The notes below the pieces were generated by a model. The model was not told the DNA's origin, did not search any database, and saw only the letters and a program-made list of their open reading frames with translations. Below, piece by piece: positions 35,370 to 43,259 of a stretch of 64,000 nt of DNA. Source of the stretch: Rhizobium sp. CF080 (GTDB lineage Bacteria > Pseudomonadota > Alphaproteobacteria > Rhizobiales > Rhizobiaceae). The translations under genes were made by a program, and so were the position numbers. The DNA lies in assembly GCF_000282095.2 (NCBI RefSeq), contig NZ_AKKC02000015.1:248001-312000 (forward strand), given 5' to 3'. The stretch's first letter is position 1. Every line of letters starts with the position of its first letter.

Positions 35370-36071
35370 ATGCCGGAATTGCCGATACCGCTTCGCGGCC
35401 TGCTGACCATACCGCTGTTGCTTCTGCCTGCCGCAGCACTTGCAGGAGACCCTGCCGTTTGCGCGGCCCTCTACCGGAAACTCGGAAACAGCCCGCAGAT
35501 CATCGGCAGCACGTCTGCGGCGCGCAGCTATGCCCAGCAGCTCGGCGAATACAATGCCGATATCCGCGAACTCAGGATCGACATGCGCCGCGCCGGCTGC
35601 GGTAACGGAAGCGTCGTGGTTCTGGGTGGCCCCAATGCCGAGGTCTGCGGCCAGATGCGGGAGGCGCTGGACAGAATGGAACAGAGCCGCGACGCGCTGG
35701 CGGCCGAACGGAACAGTTTGCGGCAGATGATCCTGCCCTCGGAGGAGCGGACTGCCATTCTCGCCGCCATTCGCGAGCAGCGCTGCATCCCCTCTTTCGA
35801 GCCGCTGCCGCCCGTTGTCGATGACCGGCGGAAGGTGCCGGGCATCGAGCTTCCCAGGCAAGAGCAGCCCTATTCGGGGATCACCAACCTGCGTACCCGC
35901 CCGCCGCAAAAGCCGCAGGCAGCCGCTGTCCAGCCACCGGTGCTCACGCCGCCGCCGGAGCGACCATACGATCCGAACAAGAAGGTGCGCACCGTCGGGC
36001 CGACTTTCCTGCCAGAAGCAAATATCGATCTCGCCAATCCGAAATCGGCAGGACCGCAGCCGCAGCAATAA
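35370..36071 (+). CDS. Secreted protein of unknown function with coiled coil and proline-rich tail
   Basis: A 233-residue protein with a signal peptide (LLTIPLLLLPAAALA, cleavage near residue 25). A helical segment with several cysteines follows (PAVCAALYRKL, AGCGNGS, EVCGQMREALDRMEQSRDALAAE in parts, QRCIPSF). The last third is proline-rich and probably unstructured. I do not recognise a family; the start loosely resembles DUF2865-type rhizobial proteins but lacks their C-terminal motif. Its stop codon directly abuts the bluB stop codon on the other strand. Confidence 0.7.
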   Translation: MPELPIPLRGLLTIPLLLLPAAALAGDPAVCAALYRKLGNSPQIIGSTSAARSYAQQLGEYNADIRELRIDMRRAGCGNGSVVVLGGPNAEVCGQMREALDRMEQSRDALAAERNSLRQMILPSEERTAILAAIREQRCIPSFEPLPPVVDDRRKVPGIELPRQEQPYSGITNLRTRPPQKPQAAAVQPPVLTPPPERPYDPNKKVRTVGPTFLPEANIDLANPKSAGPQPQQ

Positions 36072-36758
36072 TCAACGGCTCTCCCATCGGTCCTGAAAGA
36101 CCAGCTCATTCAAGCCTAGGCGCTGGCGCCACCCCTTGAGCGCCAGTTCCGGTTCGACGTAGAGCTGGTCGACATAACCGAGGCAGAGCCAGGCGACGAT
36201 CTCGATGCGGTCGGGAATGCCGAGCAGTGCGCGCACGTCCTCGTCGCGAAAAATGCTCACCCAGCCGACACCCACGCCCTCGGCCCTTGCCGCAAGCCAG
36301 AGGTTCTGGACGGCGCAGACGGTCGAATAGGCGTCCATACGCGGATTGTGGGTGCGGCCGAGCACGACCGGGCCGGCACGGTCCGGATCGCAGGTGACGC
36401 AGATCGACAGCGGCGCCTTAACGATGCCTTCGAGCTTGAGGCTGCGATAGAGATCGCGGCTTTCCTCGGCAAACATCTCAACCGCCTCTTCATTGGCACG
36501 CGAGAAGGCGGCCCGAGCCGACTCCCGGATCGCCGGATCGCGAATCAGGATGAAATTCCAGGGCTGTAGGAAACCGACCGAAGGCGCGGCATGGGCGGCG
36601 GCAAGCAGGCGCGTCACCAGTTCGTCCGGCAGGGGATCGGGCAGGAACTGGTCACGCACGTCACGGCGCGTCTCGATCGCCCGGTAGACGGCCGCACGCT
36701 CGGCCTTCGAAAATTCACCGGCAGGCAGCAAGGCATGCGCGAAAGGATCAGGCTGCAT
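36072..36758 (-). CDS. bluB: 5,6-dimethylbenzimidazole synthase
   Basis: BluB cleaves reduced FMN with oxygen to make dimethylbenzimidazole, the lower ligand of vitamin B12. The nitroreductase-like fold shows ETRRDVRDQFLPDPLP near the start (flavin-binding arginines) and AAHAAPSVGFLQPWNFILI. AEGVGVGWVSIF is further along. At 228 residues it has the usual length. The ATG at 36758 has GGGGAC five nt upstream; the open frame runs to 36947, but that part overlaps the riboswitch leader. A cobalamin riboswitch on the same strand upstream predicts repression by B12. The gene stands apart from other cob genes here. Confidence 0.94.
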   Translation of the reverse strand: MQPDPFAHALLPAGEFSKAERAAVYRAIETRRDVRDQFLPDPLPDELVTRLLAAAHAAPSVGFLQPWNFILIRDPAIRESARAAFSRANEEAVEMFAEESRDLYRSLKLEGIVKAPLSICVTCDPDRAGPVVLGRTHNPRMDAYSTVCAVQNLWLAARAEGVGVGWVSIFRDEDVRALLGIPDRIEIVAWLCLGYVDQLYVEPELALKGWRQRLGLNELVFQDRWESR

Positions 36759-36849
36759 CGTTTGTCCCCAACAATGCTGTCGCTCCCCTGCCTTTGAGAG
36801 CAAGGAGAGGTCCGAAACCTTTCCGCCGTCCGCGCGGGGTCGGTCTATC

Positions 36850-37040
36850 GTGTCAGGCCGGTCTTCTGACTTGGCTTCATCCGCTTCCCGCCGCCGCCTT
36901 CCCGGGAAAATCCCAGTGGCTTTCAAATTCTGCGGCCGAGCGTCCACCTCACAGCGTTGGGCACGTTCCGGATCTGCCCCGGATTCCCGATTCTCCGGCT
37001 TGTCGCCGACACCTGACAGGATCGGTTATGCCCTCACGCC
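36850..37040 (-). promoter_or_regulatory. Cobalamin (AdoCbl) riboswitch upstream of bluB
   Basis: On the minus strand, in order, the core elements appear: GGGAATCCGG, then GAAAGCCACTGGG (the conserved GCCACTG), CCGGGAAGGC, and the B12 box AGTCAGAAGACCGGCCTG. The order and spacing match the AdoCbl riboswitch class. It ends about 90 nt before the bluB ATG, room for an expression platform that controls initiation or early termination. The edges are approximate. Confidence 0.9.
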
Positions 37041-37058
37041 ATCCCCGGCGCAAGGTGC

Positions 37059-37895
37059 TCATGCGACGGGGAAATAGCGCACATAGGCAAATTCATCACC
37101 GCCAGGCGACCAGTTGGGCGAGTTCATCGTACCCTGCCCGCCGAAGAGATCGAACAGCGTCTCGACATTGCCGCCGTCCATGTCCATCAGCCGGACGCGG
37201 ACGTTCAGATCGCGCGGATGGTCGAAGACATCGGCGTCGTAGGAGACAAACACGATCTTGTCACCCTTCGGTGACGGATGCGGAAACCAATCGCCGTAAC
37301 CGCTGTCGGTGATCCGCTCGGCCGCGCCGCCGACGGCCGGAACGCGCCAGATCTGCATCAGCCCGGTGCGGCTGGAGTTGAAATAGATCCAGGCGCCATC
37401 CGGCGAGTAGTCCGGCCCGTCATTGCGCCCCTCGCCAAAAGTCAGCCGGGTCTCCTCGCCGCCTTCGACGCCGATCGTATAGATATCGAATTCGTCGCCC
37501 CGAATGCCGCAATAGGCGAAGCGCTTCCCGTCCGGCGACCAGCCATGCCAGTAGGACGGCAGGTTCTGCGTCACCAGCCTCGGCGTGCCGCCTTCGGCGG
37601 GAAGGACATAGATCGCCGACTTGCCGAATTCCACCTTGTCGGAAATGGCGATCAGCGAACCGTCCGGCGAAATGCCGTGGTCGTTGTTGCATTGCCGGGC
37701 GAAGACGGTATCGACGCGTTGCGGACCGCCGCCACAATCCGGTGACAGCCGATAGATCAAGCCCTCGCTGTTGAGCATCAGGTAGCCTCCGTCCGGCGAC
37801 CAGTTGGGGGCCTCGAACAGGGCTTCCGTCTGCCAGACCACCCGCATCGTCCGGGTTCGGATGTTGTAGATCTCGACCGAACTGCGCAGGGCCAT
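37059..37895 (-). CDS. TolB-like beta-propeller (WD40-like PD40) protein
   Basis: A 278-residue protein made of repeated PD40 units: APNWSPDGGYLML, DHGISPDGSLIAISD, WHGWSPDGKRFAYCG, DGPDYSPDGAWIYFNS, FPHPSPKGDKIVFVS and SPNWSPGGDEFAYV, about six blades. Unlike periplasmic TolB it has no signal peptide, so it is probably cytoplasmic. It lies 9 nt downstream of nadE on the same strand and is likely co-transcribed with it. The function is unknown; such proteins may bind or hydrolyse sugars or peptides. Confidence 0.82.
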   Translation of the reverse strand: MALRSSVEIYNIRTRTMRVVWQTEALFEAPNWSPDGGYLMLNSEGLIYRLSPDCGGGPQRVDTVFARQCNNDHGISPDGSLIAISDKVEFGKSAIYVLPAEGGTPRLVTQNLPSYWHGWSPDGKRFAYCGIRGDEFDIYTIGVEGGEETRLTFGEGRNDGPDYSPDGAWIYFNSSRTGLMQIWRVPAVGGAAERITDSGYGDWFPHPSPKGDKIVFVSYDADVFDHPRDLNVRVRLMDMDGGNVETLFDLFGGQGTMNSPNWSPGGDEFAYVRYFPVA

Positions 37896-37904
37896 GACCC
37901 TCTC

Positions 37905-39578
37905 CTACCGATCCCGGAAACGGTTGGTGATCGGGTAACGCCGGTCGCGGCCGAAATTCTTCTTGGTGATTTTTACGCCCGGCGCCGACTGCCGTCGCTT
38001 GTATTCGGCCAGATAGAGCAGGTGCTCGATCCGGTGCACGGTGGCGATGTCGTGGCCGCGGGCGATGATCTCTTCCGTGCCCATCTCCAGCTCGACCAGG
38101 CATTCGAGAATGTCGTCGAGCACCGGATAGGGCGGCAGCGAATCCTGGTCGGTCTGGTTGGGTCGCAGTTCTGCGGATGGCGCCTTGGAGATGATGTTCT
38201 TCGGGATCACCTCGCCGCTTGGGCCGAGAGCTGTCGGCGGCAGGTGTTCGTTGCGCCAGGCGGCCAGCGCATAGACCTGCATCTTGTAGAGGTCCTTGAT
38301 CGGGTTGAAGCCGCCGTTCATGTCGCCGTAGAGGGTCGCATAACCGACCGACATTTCCGACTTGTTGCCGGTCGTCACCACCATCGAGCCGAACTTGTTG
38401 GAGATCGCCATCAGGATCGTGCCGCGCGCGCGGCTCTGGAGGTTCTCCTCGGTAATGCCCTCCTCGGTTCCCTCGAACAGTTCAGCAAGCGCCGACGAAA
38501 AACCGTCCACCGGCTCGGCGATCTGCACGATGTCATAACGGCAGCCGAGCGCCCTGGCGCAATCGGCCGCATCCTTCAGCGAATCCTCGGACGTATAACG
38601 ATAGGGCAGCATCACCGTGCGCACCCTCTCCTCGCCGAGCGCATCGACGGCGATCGCCGCGCAGATTGCACTGTCGATGCCGCCGGACAGGCCGAGCACA
38701 ACCGACTTGAAGCCGTTCTTGTTGACGTAGTCGCGGAAGCCGAGGAGGCAGGCGCGGTAATCCGCCTCCTCCTTTTCCGGGATGCGCGCCATCGGCCCGC
38801 GGGCGCAGTGCCAGGTCTCGCCAATCCGCTTCCATTCGGTGACGGCGACGGCCGTTTCGAACTGGCTCATCTGGAAGGCGAGCGACTTGTCGGTGTTGAA
38901 GGCGAAGCTGGCGCCGTCGAAGACCAGTTCGTCCTGGCCGCCGAGCTGGGCCGCGTAGATCATCGGCAGGCCGGTCTCGATCACCTGTTTCAGCACGACC
39001 TGATGGCGGATATCCACCTTGCCGCGATAATAGGGCGAACCGTTCGGCACGAGCAGGATTTCCGCCCCGCTTTCAGACAGGGTCTCGCAGACGCCGAGAT
39101 CGCCCCAGATGTCCTCGCAGATCGGGATGCCGAGCCGAACGCCGCGAAAATTCACCGGTCCGGGCATCTCGCCGGCGATGAAGACGCGCTTCTCGTCGAA
39201 CTCGCCATAGTTCGGCAGGTCGATCTTGTCGCGCACCGCGATCACCTTGCCGCCGTCGAGCACGGCGATCGAATTGTGCCGGCCCTCCGCGCCCTGGCGA
39301 GGAAACCCGATGATGACGCCGGGGCCGCCATCCGCGGTGTCGGCCGCAAGCTCCTCCACCGCCTTCAGGCAGGCCTTTAGGAAAGCCGGCTTCAGGACGA
39401 GGTCTTCCGGCGGATAACCGGAGAGGAAGAGCTCTGTGAACAGGATGATATCCGCCTCCTCGCGGGCAGCATCCCTTCGGGCTTCTCGGGCCAACGCCAG
39501 ATTGCCGGCGATATCGCCGACGGTCGGGTTGAGCTGGGCGACGGCGATGCGGAAAGTCTGGCTGATGTCCTGGGTCAT
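37905..39578 (-). CDS. nadE: Glutamine-dependent NAD+ synthase
   Basis: NadE makes NAD from deamido-NAD, ATP and glutamine. The 557-residue form has an N-terminal nitrilase-type glutaminase domain with its triad Glu (FTELFLSGYPPEDL), Lys (KIDLPNYGEFDEKRVF) and Cys (GIPICEDIWGD). The C-terminal synthetase domain carries the PP-loop LGLSGGIDSAICAAI near residue 298 and TTGNKSEMSVGYATLYGDM. The length fits the bacterial two-domain form. The TolB-like gene follows 9 nt downstream. Confidence 0.96.
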   Translation of the reverse strand: MTQDISQTFRIAVAQLNPTVGDIAGNLALAREARRDAAREEADIILFTELFLSGYPPEDLVLKPAFLKACLKAVEELAADTADGGPGVIIGFPRQGAEGRHNSIAVLDGGKVIAVRDKIDLPNYGEFDEKRVFIAGEMPGPVNFRGVRLGIPICEDIWGDLGVCETLSESGAEILLVPNGSPYYRGKVDIRHQVVLKQVIETGLPMIYAAQLGGQDELVFDGASFAFNTDKSLAFQMSQFETAVAVTEWKRIGETWHCARGPMARIPEKEEADYRACLLGFRDYVNKNGFKSVVLGLSGGIDSAICAAIAVDALGEERVRTVMLPYRYTSEDSLKDAADCARALGCRYDIVQIAEPVDGFSSALAELFEGTEEGITEENLQSRARGTILMAISNKFGSMVVTTGNKSEMSVGYATLYGDMNGGFNPIKDLYKMQVYALAAWRNEHLPPTALGPSGEVIPKNIISKAPSAELRPNQTDQDSLPPYPVLDDILECLVELEMGTEEIIARGHDIATVHRIEHLLYLAEYKRRQSAPGVKITKKNFGRDRRYPITNRFRDR

Positions 39579-39636
39579 GATACCGATTTAGCGTCAGCCG
39601 CAGGCGGCGGCAACGTTGTTCCGTGATTTTTATGGT

Positions 39637-40047
39637 TCAGGCGGATGCAGGACGATCGCCCGGATAATGCGGCACGCCGTCCTCCAGCAGTTCGTAGAAA
39701 TCTCCCTTGTCGGCGCAATAGATATGCTCGCCCATCACAAGCCCGCTCGGCTGATCGAAGGCGCCCGCCAGGATCGAAATGCTTTCCGCGCCCTCCGCCT
39801 GCCAGAACAGCGCCGAGCCGCATTGCGAGCAGAAGCCGCGCCGCGCTTCATCGCTGGCGCGATACCAGCTCAGCATCTCCTCACCTTCGAGCGTCATGTT
39901 CTCGGCGCGAACGCTGGTCGCCGCGTAATAAAGCCCGGTCTGGCGGCGGCATTGCGAACAATGGCAGGCCGTGACCGTCCGCAGCGGACCAACCGTTTCA
40001 AACCGGATCGCCCTGCACAGGCAACGACCGCTGTTCTTCTGCTGCAT
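39637..40047 (-). CDS. GFA family (CENP-V domain) zinc protein
   Basis: A 136-residue GFA/CENP-V fold protein. The zinc-binding cysteines are in GRCLCRAIRF, CHCSQCRRQTG and GFCSQCGSALFW, the standard pattern. The family is named after glutathione-dependent formaldehyde-activating enzyme, but most members are of unproven function. The real length is typical. It sits alone on the minus strand between nadE and the DAHP synthase terminator. Confidence 0.88.
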   Translation of the reverse strand: MQQKNSGRCLCRAIRFETVGPLRTVTACHCSQCRRQTGLYYAATSVRAENMTLEGEEMLSWYRASDEARRGFCSQCGSALFWQAEGAESISILAGAFDQPSGLVMGEHIYCADKGDFYELLEDGVPHYPGDRPASA

Positions 40048-40146
40048 GCACCATCCCCAATGAACGCGAGACGCTCAGTGTCGCGAGCACGAGCCTCGGG
40101 GTCAAATCTATTCGGCTGATGATGACCATCAGGGGAAACAATACGA

Positions 40147-40176
40147 AGAAAGGCCGGCGTCACCGCCGGCCTTTCT
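40147..40176 (-). terminator. Terminator of the DAHP synthase gene
   Basis: AGAAAGGCCGGCG and CGCCGGCCTTTCT, a perfect 13-bp stem with a 4-nt loop, 27 nt past the DAHP synthase stop on the minus strand. The T-rich lower stem (CTTTCTTCG) supplies the T stretch. Confidence 0.88.
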
Positions 40177-40202
40177 GATTTCCAACCATCCTAAGCGGCG
40201 GT

Positions 40203-41576
40203 TCAGCCGTTAACGACCATCCGCTTTTCGTCGCGGCCGCTCTTCATCCGCTCGGCGAGCAAGAAGGCCAGTTCCAGCGCCTGGTCGGCGTTGAGGCGCG
40301 GGTCGCAATGGGTGTGGTAACGGTCCTGCAGGTCGCCGGCCGTGACGGCGCGGGCGCCGCCGGTGCATTCGGTAACGTCCTTGCCGGTCATCTCGATATG
40401 GATGCCGCCCGGATGGGTGCCTTCCGCACGATGAATCTGGAAGAAGCTCTCGACTTCCGACAGGATCCGGTCGAACGGCCGGGTCTTGTAGTTGTTGAGC
40501 GTGATCGTGTTGCCGTGCATCGGATCGCAGGACCAGACCACCTTCTTGCCTTCGCGCTCGACGGCGCGGATCAGCTTCGGCAGGCTGTCGGCGACCTTGT
40601 CGTAGCCGAAACGGCAGATCAGCGTCAGGCGGCCGGCTTCGTTGGCCGGGTTCAACGCGTCGATCAGCTCGATCAGGTTGTCGGCCTGCAGCGACGGGCC
40701 GCATTTCAGGCCGATCGGGTTCTTGATGCCGCGGAAATATTCGACATGCGCATGGTCGAGCTGGCGGGTGCGGTCACCGATCCACAGCATATGGCCCGAC
40801 GTCGCGTACCAGTCGCCCGAGGTGGAGTCGACGCGGGTGAACGCCTCTTCGTAACCGAGCAGCAGCGCTTCATGGCTGGTGAAGAAATCCGTCTCGCGCA
40901 GGCTCGGCTGGTTTTCGGCGGTAATGCCGATCGCCTTCATGAAATCCATGGTTTCGCTGATGCGGTCGGCGAGCTTGCGGTAACGCTCACCCTGCGGGCT
41001 GTCCTTGACGAAGCCGAGCATCCACTTGTGGACGTTTTCGAGATTGGCATAACCGCCCATCGCGAAGGCGCGCAGCAGGTTGAGGGTCGCGGCAGACTGG
41101 CGATAGGCCATCATCTGGCGTTCCGGATCCGGCGTGCGGGCTTCTTCGGTGAATTCCGTACCGTTGACGATGTCGCCGCGATAGGTGAGCAGCGTCTTGC
41201 CGTCCTGCGTCTCGTGCGAGTTGCTGCGCGGCTTGGCGAACTGGCCGGCGATGCGGCCGACCTTGACGACCGGAAGCTGGGCGCCATAGGTCAGAACGAC
41301 GGCCATCTGCAGGAACGAACGGAAGAAGTCGCGGATGTTGTCCGCGCCATGTTCGACGAAGCTTTCGGCGCAGTCGCCGCCCTGCAGCAGGAAGGCATTG
41401 CCTTCCGCGACGCTGGCGAGCTGCTTCTTCAGGCGGCGGGCTTCACCGGCAAAGACAAGCGGCGGAAAGGTGGCGAGCTGAGCTTCCGTCGCTGCCAGCG
41501 CGGCCTTGTCCGGAAATTCCGGGACCTGCTGGATCGGTTTCTGCCGCCAACTGCTCGGGGTCCAATTCTGTGCCAT
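40203..41576 (-). CDS. aroG: Class II 3-deoxy-7-phosphoheptulonate synthase
   Basis: Class II (plant-type) DAHP synthase, 457 residues, the first step of the shikimate pathway, joining phosphoenolpyruvate and erythrose 4-phosphate. The class is clear from the opening WTPSSWRQKPIQQVPEF, LLQGGDCAESF, and KVGRIAGQFAKPRS. VWSCDPMHGNT and HPGGIHIEMTG near the C-terminus hold metal and substrate ligands. The frame opens at 41618, but ATG 41576 (MAQNWTPSSW) matches the family. A 13-bp terminator follows. Two hairpins lie in the leader, and no Trp-rich leader peptide is seen. Rhizobial annotations use aroF or aroG for this gene. Confidence 0.95.
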   Translation of the reverse strand: MAQNWTPSSWRQKPIQQVPEFPDKAALAATEAQLATFPPLVFAGEARRLKKQLASVAEGNAFLLQGGDCAESFVEHGADNIRDFFRSFLQMAVVLTYGAQLPVVKVGRIAGQFAKPRSNSHETQDGKTLLTYRGDIVNGTEFTEEARTPDPERQMMAYRQSAATLNLLRAFAMGGYANLENVHKWMLGFVKDSPQGERYRKLADRISETMDFMKAIGITAENQPSLRETDFFTSHEALLLGYEEAFTRVDSTSGDWYATSGHMLWIGDRTRQLDHAHVEYFRGIKNPIGLKCGPSLQADNLIELIDALNPANEAGRLTLICRFGYDKVADSLPKLIRAVEREGKKVVWSCDPMHGNTITLNNYKTRPFDRILSEVESFFQIHRAEGTHPGGIHIEMTGKDVTECTGGARAVTAGDLQDRYHTHCDPRLNADQALELAFLLAERMKSGRDEKRMVVNG

Positions 41577-41633
41577 CTCACTCACCTGTTTCCGTCGCGG
41601 CGATCCTCTGCCGGACAAACGCCTTCAAAATCG

Positions 41634-41755
41634 AGGCGGCTTATAAACCTTAACAGCCGCCTTGCATAGCCGCTTTGCATCGCTGCCTGGCCCACTTCGG
41701 CGGCCCCCACATCTGATAAAAGCTGCTTCCGGTGCCGAGGTGCCCCACCCTCGGC
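41634..41755 (-). promoter_or_regulatory. Two hairpins in the DAHP synthase leader
   Basis: In the 318-nt gap between the divergent DAHP synthase and TadG-like genes. GCCGAGG/CCTCGGC (41734-41755, 8-nt loop) and AGGCGGCT/AGCCGCCT (41634-41662, 13-nt loop) lie in series on the leader side, about 60-180 nt before the start codon. They may be attenuator or operator structures, but I see no leader peptide with repeated aromatic codons. The rest of the gap shows nothing else I can name. Confidence 0.35.
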
Positions 41756-41894
41756 GACTGAGTATTCAGGCATAACCCGGTCGATCGCATGCAGTATGAA
41801 ATCAGGGCATCAGCGGATTTTAATCCTGTTCTTAGCCACAATTTCACGAATTTGCGCCACATTTCGCCGAAAGTTTCTTGCTGGGGAGCGGGCG

Positions 41895-43235
41895 ATGCAT
41901 CCGATGACACGTTTCTGGAAAGATCGCCGGGGCAATTTCGGCGTCATGACCGCCTTGCTGCTGGTTCCGCTGATCGGAACCGCCGGCATGGCGCTTGATT
42001 TCGGTCGCGCGCTGACCATCAAGCAGCAACTCGTCGGCGCGGCCGATGCGGCCGCCGTCGGCGCGGTTGCGGAGAAATCCAAGGCCGTCGCCCAGGCCAT
42101 GCAATTGCAGGGCGACGGCAGCGTGGCGCTGGATCCGGCCGAGGCCCGCGGCATCTTCCTCGGCCAGATGTCCGGCGAGCTTTCCACCCTGCCGGTCAGC
42201 GTCGATATCGAGGTCGCGAAGAACAACGGCATCCTGACCTCGCGCGTCTCGTTCAGCGCGACCTTGCCGACCACCTTCATGGCAGTCCTCGGCAAGGACG
42301 ACATCACTGTTTCCGGTCAGGCCACCGCGCAATACCAGACGCCGTCGTTCATCGATTTCTACATGCTGCTCGACAACACACCTTCGATGGGCGTCGGAGC
42401 GACACCTTCAGACGTGGCCAAACTCCGAGCAGCGACCATCAATGGCCGCAACGGGAAAGACAAGGACTGCGCCTTCGCCTGCCACATCGTCTCGGAAAGC
42501 GGCGTCGAGGACATGGGCAGCTACTACAACCTCGCCAAATCGATCGGAGCAACGATCCGTATCGACGTGGTGGCAGATGCGGTCGCCGCGCTCATGACCA
42601 CCGCCAAGGAGACGCAAACGGTTACCGGTCAGTTCCGCATGTCAGCCTACACGTTCGGGCAAACCGCGCTGGATGCGAAGCTCTTCACGGTCGCCAATCC
42701 GACGACCGATTTCGATGCCCTCGGCAAGGCGACGCAAAAGATCCAGCTGATGAGCATTCCAAGTCACGATTACCCGAACAATCAGACGGACTACAATGCG
42801 GCCCTGACCGGCATCGACGACAAGATCAAGTCGACCGGCAATGGTACAAGCTCTGCCGATCGGCAGGCGATTGTCTTCCTGGTGGCAGATGGCGTCGGCG
42901 ATGCGCAGCGCGCCGACTGCAAGGAGAAGTTGACCTACACGAAGGTGGGATCCCAACAATTGCCGCGCTGCATGGAACCGATCGACGTCCAGTATTGCAA
43001 CGATATAAAGCTCCGGGGCGTCAAGATCGCCGTGCTCTACACGACCTATCTGCCTCTACCGGAGAACAGCTTCTACAACACCTGGATCGCGCCGTTCCAG
43101 CCGAAGATACCGAGCAACATGCAGGCCTGCGCCACCGAAGGCTATTACTTTGAGGTGAGCCCGACCGAAGGGATCGCTGCCGCCATGGACAGGCTCTTCC
43201 GCAAGATCGTCAGCGCTCCGCGCATCACCAGTTAG
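41895..43235 (+). CDS. TadG-like pilus assembly protein with VWA domain
   Basis: A 446-residue protein with an N-terminal TadE/TadG-type region: RFWKDRRGNFGVMTALLLVPLIGTAGMALDFGRAL (in pieces) is a charged start followed by one membrane helix, then DAAAVGA. A von Willebrand A-type domain follows with DNTPSMG (MIDAS-like) near residue 156, and four or more cysteines in the C-terminal half. TadG proteins serve Flp/Tad pili, but no other tad genes are in the window. The ATG 41895 has GGAG upstream with a good spacer; the frame opens 33 codons earlier. Confidence 0.82.
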   Translation: MHPMTRFWKDRRGNFGVMTALLLVPLIGTAGMALDFGRALTIKQQLVGAADAAAVGAVAEKSKAVAQAMQLQGDGSVALDPAEARGIFLGQMSGELSTLPVSVDIEVAKNNGILTSRVSFSATLPTTFMAVLGKDDITVSGQATAQYQTPSFIDFYMLLDNTPSMGVGATPSDVAKLRAATINGRNGKDKDCAFACHIVSESGVEDMGSYYNLAKSIGATIRIDVVADAVAALMTTAKETQTVTGQFRMSAYTFGQTALDAKLFTVANPTTDFDALGKATQKIQLMSIPSHDYPNNQTDYNAALTGIDDKIKSTGNGTSSADRQAIVFLVADGVGDAQRADCKEKLTYTKVGSQQLPRCMEPIDVQYCNDIKLRGVKIAVLYTTYLPLPENSFYNTWIAPFQPKIPSNMQACATEGYYFEVSPTEGIAAAMDRLFRKIVSAPRITS

Positions 43236-43259
43236 CGCGACGCCGAGCCTGAGAGCGCG

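Noticed and set aside
36850..37077. A 75-codon plus-strand open frame, and the 5-prime extension of the bluB frame
   Set aside because: Both lie in the cobalamin riboswitch, whose conserved elements explain the sequence.
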